This document shows, piece by piece, positions 49,122 through 58,353 of a stretch of DNA of 64,000 nucleotides; the first letter of the stretch is position 1, and every line of letters begins with the position of its first letter. Source of the DNA: Desulfobacter sp. (GTDB lineage Bacteria; Desulfobacterota; Desulfobacteria; Desulfobacterales; Desulfobacteraceae); assembly GCA_028768545.1 (NCBI GenBank), contig CP054838.1, forward strand, positions 1,543,501 through 1,607,500, written 5' to 3'. The translations under genes and the position numbers were made by a program. The notes beneath the pieces are model-generated. The model was given only the letters and a program-made list of their open reading frames with translations, ran no database searches and was not told the origin of the DNA.

Positions 49122-49713
49122 ATTTTTAGGATTTCACCTTTTGGGTCTGGCCTTGGTCTGTTTTTTTATCCTGACCCTTTTCGGGCCCTGTCCCTGCCGG
49201 GCTGATATCTATAAATACACAGATAACCAGGGGGTGGTTCACTTTACCAATACGCCCACAGCCAAGGGCTTTAAACTTTATCTCAGGGAAAAAACAAGAA
49301 AGAAATCAAGGTTTTGGCCCGGGCCTGAGTTTTATGATCCCATTATAAAAAGGGCAGGAAAGGCCTTTGGGGTTGAAATTGCATTGATCAAGGCCGTGAT
49401 CCAGGCGGAATCCAACTTTAACCCTAAAGCGGTATCGAGAAAAGGGGCCCGGGGGTTGATGCAGATCATGCCGGAAAACGATAGGGCCTTAAATATTTCC
49501 AATCCCTTTGACCCTTCCCAGAATATTATGGGGGGCACCCGGTACTTAAGCCAGCTTTTGATTCGGTATGACAAAAAAGTATCCCTGGCCCTGGCAGCTT
49601 ATAATGCCGGCCCCACAGCCGTGGATAAATATCAAAACATTCCGCCATTTCAGGAAACCCGATCCTATGTCCAAAAGGTGATGGGGTTTTACCAGAGGTA
49701 TAAACGGATATAG
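49102..49713 (+). CDS. exported lytic transglycosylase (SLT domain, DUF4124 N terminus)
   Basis: 203 residues from a TTG start (AGGGA upstream). A signal sequence (LLGLALVCFFILTLFGPC) leads to a DUF4124-type segment ADIYKYTDNQGVVHFTNTP and then the Slt/MltC-like domain: VIQAESNFNPKAVS with the catalytic Glu, GLMQIMPE, GGTRYLSQLL and ALAAYNAGPTAV. It cleaves peptidoglycan glycan strands in the periplasm. Terminal codon is TAG, with TAA ten codons later at 49744. Confidence 0.85.
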   Translation: MKKRPRKFLGFHLLGLALVCFFILTLFGPCPCRADIYKYTDNQGVVHFTNTPTAKGFKLYLREKTRKKSRFWPGPEFYDPIIKRAGKAFGVEIALIKAVIQAESNFNPKAVSRKGARGLMQIMPENDRALNISNPFDPSQNIMGGTRYLSQLLIRYDKKVSLALAAYNAGPTAVDKYQNIPPFQETRSYVQKVMGFYQRYKRI

Positions 49714-49779
49714 GTCTGTTTTTTCAGTCTTTATGTCAGATTTTAAAACAGAGGCAGCCCGGGAGATTGTTTTGCCTGG

Positions 49780-50655
49780 TTACAGGGTTTTTTGAATTTC
49801 CTGAATAAACTGAATCAGCTTGTCCCTCATATCCGGTCGTTCCAGGGAAAAGGCAAGGTTGGCCATTTGGAATCCCGCCTTATCCCCGCAGTCAAACCGG
49901 GTGCCTTTGAATTTGTACCCGAAAATGGGCTGTTCTTGAAGCAGGCCTTTCATGGCATCGGTCAGCTGGATCTCTCCACCGGCCCCTTTTTTTTTTTTTC
50001 CCAGATAATCCCAGATTTTCGGGGTGAGAATATACCGGCCCACAATGGCAAGGTTTGAGGGTGCCTCTTGGGGAGAGGGTTTTTCAACCATATCGTTTAT
50101 TCTGACCACATCATCTTCAAGGGGGCCGGCATCCAGAATGCCGTACTTGTCGGTCTGGTCTTTTTCCACCTCCATGACAGCAGCGATGGAGGCCCTGAAC
50201 CGGTCAAATTTTTCCACCATTTGGGTGAGTACAGGCTTGCCTCTTGTCTGGATCATATCATCGGCCAGAAGCACGGCAAAGGGCTCATCTCCCACAATAT
50301 CCCGGGCGCACCAGATGGCATGGCCCAATCCCAAGGGCTGATGCTGACGGGTATAGACAATGGTCCCGGTTCTCGGGACAAGTTCCTGAATCTGTTTGAG
50401 CAAGGCTGTTTTTCCCTTGGCCTCTAAGGTGGCCTCTATTTCAAAACACCGGTCAAAATGATCTTCCAAGGCTTTTTTTCCCCGGCCGGTGACAAAAATG
50501 ATCTGTTCTATCCCTGCGGCAAATGCTTCTTCAACCGCATACTGGATAATGGGTTTGTCCACCACCGGCAGCATTTCTTTGGCCATGGCCTTGGTGGCCG
50601 GGATGAACCGGGTACCTAAACCGGCCACCGGGAAAACAGCTTTTCTGACTTTCAT
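49780..50655 (-). CDS. galU: UTP-glucose-1-phosphate uridylyltransferase
   Basis: 291 residues. The nucleotide-binding N terminus KAVFPVAGLGTRFIPATKAM, VDKPIIQYAVEEA, AVLLADDMI and GAGGEIQLTDAM are GalU hallmarks. Makes UDP-glucose for envelope polysaccharides. The codons for KKKKG contain a 13-base A run (T run 49987-49999 on the plus strand), a slippage-prone site in an otherwise conserved region. Intact. Confidence 0.92.
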   Translation of the reverse strand: MKVRKAVFPVAGLGTRFIPATKAMAKEMLPVVDKPIIQYAVEEAFAAGIEQIIFVTGRGKKALEDHFDRCFEIEATLEAKGKTALLKQIQELVPRTGTIVYTRQHQPLGLGHAIWCARDIVGDEPFAVLLADDMIQTRGKPVLTQMVEKFDRFRASIAAVMEVEKDQTDKYGILDAGPLEDDVVRINDMVEKPSPQEAPSNLAIVGRYILTPKIWDYLGKKKKGAGGEIQLTDAMKGLLQEQPIFGYKFKGTRFDCGDKAGFQMANLAFSLERPDMRDKLIQFIQEIQKTL

Positions 50656-50852
50656 ATGGGCTCCTTTGAGCGTGGAAATCTATTGGTGTCTTTTATGTAT
50701 TTAGAAAGGAATGTCAAATTTAATTTTTTTTGTTCTGATTCCGCAAAATACCGATTTTGTCTGATCCGGGTCCTATCCGATTGACATTATTATCTTTTTT
50801 CTGTATAGTCCTGGCCTTTAAATGACCTGTTATAAATTGATGAGGAAACCCC

Positions 50853-51659
50853 ATGACCGACAATAAAGAGAACGACAAGATAGAGAAAACCTCTGAGATA
50901 CCGCCTGAGCAGATGAGCCTGAAAACTAAGTTCAAGTTTAAATGCCACAAGGGTGTGAGTTGCTTTACCGACTGCTGCCGGGGTATTGATATCATGCTCA
51001 CCCCCTATGATATTTTAACCATGCGCAAAAAGCTTGACTTGAGCTCTGAAGAATTCCTGGCGGTTTTTACCACCCCCCAGATTCTTGAAAAGGCAGACAT
51101 GCCCGTGGTTACCCTCAAGATGCTGGACGATGAGCGCAAATCTTGTCCCTTTGTAGAGGACAAGGATGGGTGCGTGATCTATGAAGACCGCCCCACCACC
51201 TGCCGCTACTATCCTCTGGGGGTGGGGGCTTTGAGTCATTCCGGGGAGCAGGGCGAAAAGGATGAGTTCTTTTTTACCGTAAAAGAAGCCCATTGTAAGG
51301 GGTTTGAGGAAGATCAGGAATGGACTGTGGCCGATTGGCGAGAAGACCAGGGCGTGGACCTTAGGGATGAGGTCAATGACGGCTGGCTGGATCTCATGGT
51401 CAGGAAAAAATCCTTGCCCCCGAGCATGAAGCTTTCCGAGCAGGCCAAGCAGATGTTTTTCATGGTCTGTTACAATATAGACAAGTTCAAGACATTTGTC
51501 TTTGAATCCACCTTCCTTTCCCGGTATGAGATTTCCGAAGAAGAGATTGAAGAACTCAAAGCTGATGATGTTAAATTGCTTCAGTTCGGGTTTGAATGGC
51601 TTAAGGCGACTTTTTTCCATGCCGGTGAGGAAAAGTTCAAGGCAAAAGAGGAAAAATAA
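50853..51659 (+). CDS. YkgJ family cysteine-cluster protein
   Basis: 268 residues. Conserved cysteines are in FKCHKGVSCFTDCCRG, CPFVEDKDGCVIYEDRPTTCRYYPLG, the pattern of the YkgJ/CxxCxxCC family, thought to hold zinc or an iron-sulfur cluster. The C-terminal 100 residues are longer than the minimal family domain. Function is unknown. GAGGAAACCCC precedes the ATG. Confidence 0.8.
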   Translation: MTDNKENDKIEKTSEIPPEQMSLKTKFKFKCHKGVSCFTDCCRGIDIMLTPYDILTMRKKLDLSSEEFLAVFTTPQILEKADMPVVTLKMLDDERKSCPFVEDKDGCVIYEDRPTTCRYYPLGVGALSHSGEQGEKDEFFFTVKEAHCKGFEEDQEWTVADWREDQGVDLRDEVNDGWLDLMVRKKSLPPSMKLSEQAKQMFFMVCYNIDKFKTFVFESTFLSRYEISEEEIEELKADDVKLLQFGFEWLKATFFHAGEEKFKAKEEK

Positions 51660-51715
51660 TCCCTTTCATTTATAGGGGATGTCTGGCAAAATGCGGCCTT
51701 CCCCGGTAAGAGTAT

Positions 51716-51753
51716 AACAAAGGGCCATGGATGATCATCCATGGCCCTTTGTT
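51716..51753. terminator. 38-bp perfect palindrome between convergent genes
   Basis: 19-base arms with no loop, centred on TGA|TCA (arms AACAAAGGGCCATGGATGA and its complement). It lies between the ends of the YkgJ-type gene and dapA, which converge. A T-rich stretch follows on the plus side after a few bases. It could terminate both transcripts, with a small loop opening in the RNA. Confidence 0.6.
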
Positions 51754-51798
51754 GTTGTGGGTTGGTTTTTTAAAGGTCAAATTTACTAAGACGCCGGT

Positions 51799-52833
51799 TT
51801 AATACTCATACCAGAGTGCGTCGTGGGCCTTTTCATCGGCCAGCCGCGCATCAATATCCACATTGAAAAAATCTGCCACCGGTGCAAAAATTTCAGGGGT
51901 TGCGTCCTGAACCTGTTTCATGGTGGTCAGGATTTTATGGAATCCTAGTTTTGTCATTTTACCCAAAGGTTTTCTGCAAGGGCCTGAAGGCATGCCCAGA
52001 ATCTGCATCATGGTTTTAACGGGCAGCGGATTCCGGGCACGGCAGGAGACAGGTCCGAAGGCGCAGGTCTCCTGGGTGGTTACCACCACAAGATCCAGCA
52101 GGGGGCTTAAGGCGGTCTGGACGTCTTGGGCCTCTTGGGTTTTTCCCTGGTTGATCAGGGTGACAAGCTGTGTCATGGCTTGGGGAGCGATATTGGACAT
52201 TACAGAGATGGCACCGCAGACCCGGATCTCCGGATCTGTCATCACCTGATGCACCAGGGCGTCATCTCCGGAAAAAATGTTAAACCGCTCCCCGCAGAAT
52301 TTTCGGGTCAGTTTCATATTGGCAATATCTCCGGTGGCCTCTTTGACCGAACTGACATTGGGGCAGTTTTGGGCTAGGATGGCCAGATCCTGAGGCAGCA
52401 TCTGGGCACCTGTCCTGCCCGGAATGATATAGGGCACAATATCCAGGTCTGGATATTTTTTTGCCACTACCTGGTAGTATTCCTGCCTGATCTCAAGGGA
52501 GGAAGGACCATTATAATAAGGATCCACCATGAGGATGGCATCCACCCCTTCTTTTGCGGCATGGCCTGCAGCCACGATGGCCTCTTCGGTGTTGTTGGAG
52601 CCGGTTCCTGCGATGCATTTGCACTTGCCCTTTGTCTGTTTGGCGGTCAGGGCAATGACATGGTCATGCTCTTTCCATTTAAACGTCGGGCTTTCACCGG
52701 TGGTGCCGGTGGCTAAAATTCCGGTGATGCCGTTTTCCATTTGAAAATCAATGAGCTGGGCCAGACCTGTCTGGTCCAGGTCGCTTTGAGATGTAAACGG
52801 TGTGACGAGTGCTGTGTAGCATCCTTGTTCCAT
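51799..52833 (-). CDS. dapA: 4-hydroxy-tetrahydrodipicolinate synthase family protein
   Basis: 344 residues. DapA motifs: GCYTALVTPF, ATGTTGESPT with the catalytic Thr pair, GTGSNNTEEA, the Tyr in VPYIIPGRTG and the Schiff-base Lys in SSVKEATGD. The family is usually about 290-300 residues; the extra C-terminal 45 residues (QDATPEIFAPVADFFNVDID) are an extension. Condenses pyruvate with aspartate semialdehyde for lysine and diaminopimelate, or is a related aldolase. Confidence 0.85.
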   Translation of the reverse strand: MEQGCYTALVTPFTSQSDLDQTGLAQLIDFQMENGITGILATGTTGESPTFKWKEHDHVIALTAKQTKGKCKCIAGTGSNNTEEAIVAAGHAAKEGVDAILMVDPYYNGPSSLEIRQEYYQVVAKKYPDLDIVPYIIPGRTGAQMLPQDLAILAQNCPNVSSVKEATGDIANMKLTRKFCGERFNIFSGDDALVHQVMTDPEIRVCGAISVMSNIAPQAMTQLVTLINQGKTQEAQDVQTALSPLLDLVVVTTQETCAFGPVSCRARNPLPVKTMMQILGMPSGPCRKPLGKMTKLGFHKILTTMKQVQDATPEIFAPVADFFNVDIDARLADEKAHDALWYEY

Positions 52834-52957
52834 AATCCTAAGACTCCTGAAATTTAATCATCTATTGCTCTTTGTTTAGGCGGGTCAAGACCAGGTGCTA
52901 CCATAGTTTGGGTAATCGCTTCAAGCAATAATATTCCCGTTGTATGGATTTAAGACC

Positions 52958-52985
52958 TTGACACTTGTGCCGAGTAGACTAATAT
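52958..52985 (+). promoter_or_regulatory. sigma-70-type promoter ahead of the TPR gene
   Basis: -35 TTGACA (52958-52963) and -10 TAATAT (52980-52985) with 16-base spacing, about 60 bases upstream of the TPR ATG. The gap 52834-53043 also holds the dapA 5' side; nothing else is seen in it. Confidence 0.55.
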
Positions 52986-53043
52986 ATAAGATTTTAGTCG
53001 AAAGACAATACATAAAACGTTTTTATCTTACGGAGTTAACTAT

Positions 53044-53721
53044 ATGTCCGAGATCCAGAGCCAAAAAAGTCTGCCCAAAAATGCAGACGAGCAGATTGCC
53101 ATGTTACGGAATGCCCTTGCCCAGAATACCGAATGCGGGACCACCCATTATAACCTGGCCGTGGCCCTGATGGGAAAGCAGGAGTATACAGAAGCGGAAC
53201 AGGTACTTCATGACGCCCTTGAATGCAGTCCTACCCTGGCTGAAGCCTATGTGCTTTTAGGGGGGATCTGTCTCCAGAGAGGCGACCTTGAAGGATGCTT
53301 TAGGTTTAACCAGCGGGCAACAAAAGCCCGTGCCGGGTTTGCAGAAGGGTATGGCAACATGGCCTTTGTCCTTCTGCAGCTGGTCGACGGCAAGGATGAA
53401 AAAGAGGATGAGGAAAAGGTAGACAAGGCCATCAAGAATCTTAAAAAGGCCATTATCCACAATAAGAATTTTGTCCAGGCCTTTACCACCCTGGGGACAG
53501 CCTATTTCATGAAAGGGCTTGTAGAAGAAGGGATAAAAGCCAATCTTGAAGCCCTGGAAGTTCAACCTCAATTTCCCATTGCCCACAATAATCTGGCAGT
53601 GGCCTATCTTCAAAATAAAGATTATGAAAAAGCCATCCTTCACTGTGATAAGGCAGTAGAGCTGGGGTTTGAGGTGGCACCCGATCTTTTGAAGGAACTG
53701 GCCTCCCACCGGAATTCATAA
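53044..53721 (+). CDS. tetratricopeptide-repeat protein upstream of dsrAB
   Basis: 225 residues made mostly of TPR units: AEQVLHDALECSPTLAEAYVLLGG, GCFRFNQRATKARAGFAEGYGN, HNKNFVQAFTTLGTAYFMKG, EALEVQPQFPIAHNNLAVAYLQ, AILHCDKAVELGFEV is the last. No signal peptide. Cytoplasmic protein-protein scaffold; its position before dsrA suggests, but does not show, a role with sulfite reductase. ACGGAG precedes the ATG. Confidence 0.8.
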   Translation: MSEIQSQKSLPKNADEQIAMLRNALAQNTECGTTHYNLAVALMGKQEYTEAEQVLHDALECSPTLAEAYVLLGGICLQRGDLEGCFRFNQRATKARAGFAEGYGNMAFVLLQLVDGKDEKEDEEKVDKAIKNLKKAIIHNKNFVQAFTTLGTAYFMKGLVEEGIKANLEALEVQPQFPIAHNNLAVAYLQNKDYEKAILHCDKAVELGFEVAPDLLKELASHRNS

Positions 53722-53889
53722 TCGTTTGCCAGGGTGTATTCTCCATCTTTAAAACTAAGCGGATGCAGGATTTTTATTGACATGGGGTAACAGAAATTCT
53801 ATATCTGCAATGTTATTTTGCTTAAACTGTTTATTTTAAAGCGGGGATTAAAATATAACCGCTTGAAATGACATGGAAATGAACTATTG

Positions 53890-53917
53890 AATGAAAAGTT
53901 TGGAAAACCTTTTCATT
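53890..53917 (+). other. hairpin in the dsrA upstream region
   Basis: AATGAAAAG (53890-53898) and CTTTTCATT (53909-53917) form a perfect 9-bp stem with a 10-base loop, 37 bases before the dsrA ATG. It may be a 5' leader stabiliser for the highly expressed dsr message or the terminator of the TPR gene. Confidence 0.5.
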
Positions 53918-53954
53918 AAGTGATTGTAAATTAACTATTAACGGAGGTAAGTAA

Positions 53955-55283
53955 ATGGCAAAACATGAGACTCCTTTCTTGGACCAGTTGGAATCTGGTC
54001 CGTGGCCTAGCTTTGTCTCTGACCTGAAACAGCAGGCTGAAGTCAGAGCAAAGAATGAAAAAGGTGTTGAATTCCAGATTCCTCAGGATTGTGTAGACGA
54101 TCTTCTGGGCGTTGTGGAACTTTCTTACAAACATGGACGTACCCATTGGAAACATGGCGGTATCGTAGGTGTTTTCGGTTATGGTGGTGGTGTTATCGGT
54201 AGATACTGCGATCAGCCCGAACTTTTCCCTGGTGTTGAACATTTCCATACCATGCGGGTCAACCAGCCTGCAGGTAAATACTACACCACTGAATACTTGA
54301 GGAAATTGACTGAACTGTGGGACTTCAGGGGTTCCGGTGTGACCAATATGCACGGTGCAACCGGTGATATCATCCTTCTGGGAACCACAACTCCCCAGCT
54401 GGAAGAAGTGTTCTATACATTGACCCATGATTATAACCAGGATCTGGGTGGTTCAGGTTCCAACCTGAGAACCCCTGCCGATTGTCTGGGTACATCACGC
54501 TGCGAATATTCCTGCTATGACACAGCTGCACTCTGCCATTTTCTGACCAACGAGTATCAGGATGAGCTGCATCGTCCGGCATTCCCCTACAAATTTAAAT
54601 TTAAATTTGACGGCTGCCCCAACTGCTGCGTAGCATCCATTGCACGTTCCGACATGTCCTTTATCGGTACCTGGAAAGACGACATCCGTATTGATCAGGA
54701 TGCGGTTGCAAAATATGTGGAAAATGATGCTGCCTATCCTGCAAATGCTGGTGCTTACAAGGGTTCAAAAGACTGGGGTCCCTTTGACCTGGAAAAAGAA
54801 GTTCTTTCCCTCTGTCCCACCAAGTGCATGAAGTACGAAAACAAAAAACTCTCCATTGATACGGCCAATTGTACCCGCTGCATGCATTGTATCAATGTTA
54901 TGCCTCGCGCTTTGAAAATCGGTAAAGAAACCGGTCTTTCAATTCTCTGCGGTGCAAAAGCACCCATCCTTGACGGCGCTCAGATGGGTTCTCTGCTGGT
55001 TCCCTTTATCGAAGTCAATCCTGACAACGATTACGAAGCAATCACAGAAGTTATTGAAAACGTCTGGGATTGGTGGATGGAAGAAGGCAAAAACCGTGAA
55101 CGTCTTGGTGAGCTGATCATGCGTCAGGGTTTCCAGAAACTTCTGGAAGTAACCGGTATCGAAGCCATGCCTCAGCATGTACAATACCCCAGAACCAACC
55201 CCTATATCTTCTGGAAAGAGGATGAGGTTGAAGGTGGTTGGGAACGTGACGTTGAAGAATACAGAAAACACCATCTTAGATAG
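53955..55283 (+). CDS. dsrA: dissimilatory sulfite reductase alpha subunit
   Basis: 442 residues, the expected length. Siroheme/[4Fe-4S] cysteines are CLGTSRCEYSC and GCPNCCVAS. The inserted ferredoxin domain has CPTKCMKYE and CTRCMHCINVMP. DsrAB reduces sulfite to a DsrC-bound trisulfide in the last step of sulfate respiration. A strong GGAGGT site lies eight bases before the ATG. Codon use is visibly biased to highly expressed choices. The stop is TAG, and the five codons to the dsrB start are in the same frame without a stop. Confidence 0.98.
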   Translation: MAKHETPFLDQLESGPWPSFVSDLKQQAEVRAKNEKGVEFQIPQDCVDDLLGVVELSYKHGRTHWKHGGIVGVFGYGGGVIGRYCDQPELFPGVEHFHTMRVNQPAGKYYTTEYLRKLTELWDFRGSGVTNMHGATGDIILLGTTTPQLEEVFYTLTHDYNQDLGGSGSNLRTPADCLGTSRCEYSCYDTAALCHFLTNEYQDELHRPAFPYKFKFKFDGCPNCCVASIARSDMSFIGTWKDDIRIDQDAVAKYVENDAAYPANAGAYKGSKDWGPFDLEKEVLSLCPTKCMKYENKKLSIDTANCTRCMHCINVMPRALKIGKETGLSILCGAKAPILDGAQMGSLLVPFIEVNPDNDYEAITEVIENVWDWWMEEGKNRERLGELIMRQGFQKLLEVTGIEAMPQHVQYPRTNPYIFWKEDEVEGGWERDVEEYRKHHLR

Positions 55284-55298
55284 GAAGGGAGAATCATA

Positions 55299-56447
55299 AT
55301 GGCATTTATTTCTACAGGTTATAATCCTGAGAAACCGATGGAAAACAGAATCACTGACATCGGTCCGAGAGACTATAACGAATTTTATCCTTCTGTAATC
55401 GCAAAAAATAAGGGTAAATGGTCCCACCATGAAATCCTTGAGCCGGGTGTCCTGGTTCATGTTGCTGATTCCGGAGACGAAGTATACACTGTAAGGGTCG
55501 GCGGTTGCCGCCTCATGTCTACCACTCACATCAATGAAATCTGTGAGATTGCTGACAAACATTGTGACGGTCATGTTCGTTTTACCACCCGTAACAATGT
55601 TGAGTTCATGGTAGATTCCAAAGATAAGGTAGAGCCCCTGAAAAACGATCTGGCCTCCAGAAAGTTTGAAGGCGGTTCCAATAAATTCCCCATCGGCGGT
55701 ACCGGTGCCGGCGTAACCAACATCGTTCATACCCAGGGCTGGATCCATTGCCATACCCCTGCAACAGATGCTTCCGGTACAGTAAAAGCTACCATGGATG
55801 CCCTGTTCAGTGATTTCCAGGACATGAGACTTCCTGCACAGCTGAGAGTTTCCATGGCCTGCTGCCTGAACATGTGCGGCGCGGTTCATTGCTCTGATAT
55901 CGCTATCTTGGGATATCACAGAAAACCGCCAATGCTTGACCATGAATATCTGGACAAGGTCTGTGAAATTCCTCTGGCCGTTTCTGCCTGCCCCACCGCA
56001 GCCATCAAACCCAGCAAACAGACTCTGGCCGACGGTACTGAAGTAAAATCAGTTGCTGTTAAAAATGAACGCTGCATGTACTGTGGTAACTGCTACACCA
56101 TGTGTCCTTCAATGCCTCTTGCTGATACTGAAGGTGACGGTATTGTTCTTATGGCCGGTGGTAAAGTTTCCAATAGAATTTCCCAGCCTAAGTTCTCCAA
56201 AGTTGTTGTGGGCTTCCTGCCCAATGAAATGCCCAGATGGCCGTCCATGACAGACGCCATTACCAGAATGGTTGAAGCCTACGCCTCTGGTGCCAACAAG
56301 TACGAACGCCTTGGCGACTGGGCAGAAAGAATCGGATGGGAAAAGTTCTTTGAAGTATGTGAACTTGATTTCACCCATCATCTGATTGATGATTTCCGTC
56401 AGCAGGCTTACATGAGCTGGCGTCAGTCCTCTCAGTTCAAATTCTAA
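55299..56447 (+). CDS. dsrB: dissimilatory sulfite reductase beta subunit
   Basis: 382 residues. Siroheme-cluster cysteines [16 protein letters not shown] [13 protein letters not shown], and ferredoxin-domain cysteines CPTAAIKP and [16 protein letters not shown] are present. Starts 15 bases after dsrA with a GGGAG site. It binds the catalytic siroheme in the alpha2-beta2 enzyme. Same codon bias as dsrA. Confidence 0.98.
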   Translation: MAFISTGYNPEKPMENRITDIGPRDYNEFYPSVIAKNKGKWSHHEILEPGVLVHVADSGDEVYTVRVGGCRLMSTTHINEICEIADKHCDGHVRFTTRNNVEFMVDSKDKVEPLKNDLASRKFEGGSNKFPIGGTGAGVTNIVHTQGWIHCHTPATDASGTVKATMDALFSDFQDMRLPAQLRVSMACCLNMCGAVHCSDIAILGYHRKPPMLDHEYLDKVCEIPLAVSACPTAAIKPSKQTLADGTEVKSVAVKNERCMYCGNCYTMCPSMPLADTEGDGIVLMAGGKVSNRISQPKFSKVVVGFLPNEMPRWPSMTDAITRMVEAYASGANKYERLGDWAERIGWEKFFEVCELDFTHHLIDDFRQQAYMSWRQSSQFKF

Positions 56448-56556
56448 TTAAACTTTTTTGTTTAATTGGTCTTTTGAACCATAGCTGTAAATTAAAGGAT
56501 GGGCCGGAGAATGTTGTGTTCTCCGGTTCATCCCTTTAAACGCAAAGGAGTTTACC

Positions 56557-56814
56557 ATGAGCGATCTTCTTGATGATAAAGAAGCTGCACGGAAAGCGGT
56601 TACTGACTGGCTCGCAAAGAAGTCCAAAACCAAAACCAAATTTTACATTAAAGATTTCTATAAAATTTTTCCCGATGACAAACCCAGAATGATCAAAAAG
56701 GTTGTCAATAAAATGGTTGAAGATCAGATCCTTGAGTTCTGGTCTTCAGGATCCACCACCATGTACGGTCTTAAGGGTGCTGGTATCCAGCATTCCTCTG
56801 AAGGCGAAAACTAA
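56557..56814 (+). CDS. dsrD: dissimilatory sulfite reductase accessory protein DsrD
   Basis: 85 residues, slightly longer than the typical 78. Winged-helix core with KKSKTKTKFYIKDFYKIFPD and KKVVNKMVEDQILEFWSSGS, as in DsrD. DsrD has been reported as an activator of DsrAB. A strong AAAGGAG precedes the ATG. It is 109 bases after dsrB and 18 bases before dsrN. Confidence 0.95.
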   Translation: MSDLLDDKEAARKAVTDWLAKKSKTKTKFYIKDFYKIFPDDKPRMIKKVVNKMVEDQILEFWSSGSTTMYGLKGAGIQHSSEGEN

Positions 56815-56832
56815 GAAAGAAAAAGCATATCC

Positions 56833-58245
56833 ATGACCGTCAGTAGGGAAAACGTCCCTGGAGTTGTCATAGCCGGCCTCAGGGGGGGCGCAGGAAAGAC
56901 AATAATATCCCTTGGGATAACTGCCGCATGGAAAGCGAAAGATATAAAGGTTGCTTCCTTTAAGAAGGGACCTGATTATATTGATGCCGGCTGGCTGTCA
57001 CGGGCAGCCGGCAGCCCCTGTTATAACCTGGACACCTATTTATGTTCACCCACGGTGGTTCAGTCCTCTTATCTAAGACATACTCAAAATAATGACATCG
57101 CTGTTGTAGAAGGCAATCGCGGCCTTTATGACGGGATTGACCTTGAGGGGTCCACCTCTACCTCCGAATTGGCAAAACTGTTGAATCTGCCTGTTCTTCT
57201 GGTGCTTGACTGCACCAAGAGCACCCGGACCATGGCGGCCCTGCTTATGGGGTGTATGAATTTTGATCCGGATATCCAGATTTGCGGGGTGGTGCTCAAC
57301 CGGGTGGCCGGCAAACGCCACGAAAAAAAAGTCCGGGACAATATAGAACGCTTTTGCCGGGTGCCGGTCTTTGGGGCGGTACCGAAATTGACCCAGGATG
57401 ATTTTCCCGAACGCCACATGGGGCTTGTGACTTCAGAAGAGCACAGTTTTTCACGAAAGGCTCTGGAGGCTGCAAAAAGGGTGGCAAGGGAAAATATTGA
57501 TCTGGACGGACTCTACCGTTCTGTGGTTAAAACCTGCTGTTCGAACCCGCCTGGGCCTAATTTCTGTGCATCTGTCGCCCAAAAGGAGAATAAACAAGGG
57601 GATAGCAAGGTCACCATCGGTATTGTCAGGGATTCAGCCTTTCAGTTTTATTACCCCGACAATCTCGAGGTCCTTGAAGCTTTGGGCGCAGACCTTGTAT
57701 TTATCAGCCCTCTTTCCCAGGAGTCAATACCCGAAGTGGATGCCATCTACATGGGGGGAGGGTTTCCCGAGACCCATGCTCCGCAGCTGGCAAAAAATAA
57801 GGGGTTCCGGGAGAGCCTGAAGGCGCTGTCCAGGAAAGGGATGCCCATTTATGCAGAGTGCGGGGGCTTGATCTTTCTGGGTGAAAGCATTCAGCTGGAG
57901 GGCCGGGTCTATCCCATGTCAGGTATTTTGCCGGTACGGTTCGGTTTGTCACCAAAACCCCAGGGCCATGGGTATACCGAAGTGAAAGCGGTGGTTGAGA
58001 ATCCCTTTTATCAAGTCGGTGAAGTGATCAGGGGGCATGAATTTCGATATTCCAAAATTCTTTCCATTGATTATGATGATGATCAAATGGCCTTTAAGAT
58101 GATGCGGGGCAAGGGGATCCTTGAGAAAAAAGATGGCTTTTTCACGGATAATACCTTTGGAACCTATACCCATACCCATGCCCTGGGAGCAACTTCCTGG
58201 GCGTCTTCGTTGATTTCCAAGGCCCGAGAATACCGCTGCCGATAA
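56833..58245 (+). CDS. dsrN: cobyrinate a,c-diamide synthase family protein DsrN
   Basis: 470 residues of the CobB/CbiA family. P-loop VIAGLRGGAGKTIISLG, SFKKGPDYIDAGW, and a C-terminal class-I glutamine amidotransferase domain with the nucleophile in YAECGGLIFLG and a terminal His in HTHALGATSW. In dsr clusters it is taken to amidate siroheme for DsrAB; a function in cobamide synthesis is the alternative. Co-transcribed with dsrABD. Confidence 0.9.
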   Translation: MTVSRENVPGVVIAGLRGGAGKTIISLGITAAWKAKDIKVASFKKGPDYIDAGWLSRAAGSPCYNLDTYLCSPTVVQSSYLRHTQNNDIAVVEGNRGLYDGIDLEGSTSTSELAKLLNLPVLLVLDCTKSTRTMAALLMGCMNFDPDIQICGVVLNRVAGKRHEKKVRDNIERFCRVPVFGAVPKLTQDDFPERHMGLVTSEEHSFSRKALEAAKRVARENIDLDGLYRSVVKTCCSNPPGPNFCASVAQKENKQGDSKVTIGIVRDSAFQFYYPDNLEVLEALGADLVFISPLSQESIPEVDAIYMGGGFPETHAPQLAKNKGFRESLKALSRKGMPIYAECGGLIFLGESIQLEGRVYPMSGILPVRFGLSPKPQGHGYTEVKAVVENPFYQVGEVIRGHEFRYSKILSIDYDDDQMAFKMMRGKGILEKKDGFFTDNTFGTYTHTHALGATSWASSLISKAREYRCR

Positions 58246-58296
58246 TTTTTTTTGCCCAAGTCCTTTGGGTAAAAAACCTGGATTGTTTTTAAATAA

Positions 58297-58330
58297 AAAA
58301 GGGGCACCTTCGTTTAAAGATGCCCCTTTT
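58297..58330. terminator. bidirectional terminator between dsrN and cytochrome c3
   Basis: AAAAGGGGCA (58297-58306) and TGCCCCTTTT (58321-58330) form a 10-bp stem with A and T runs on both outer sides, so it can act as an intrinsic terminator for both convergent transcripts. Confidence 0.85.
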
Positions 58331-58353
58331 GTCGAATACTTTGAATGCGTTAA

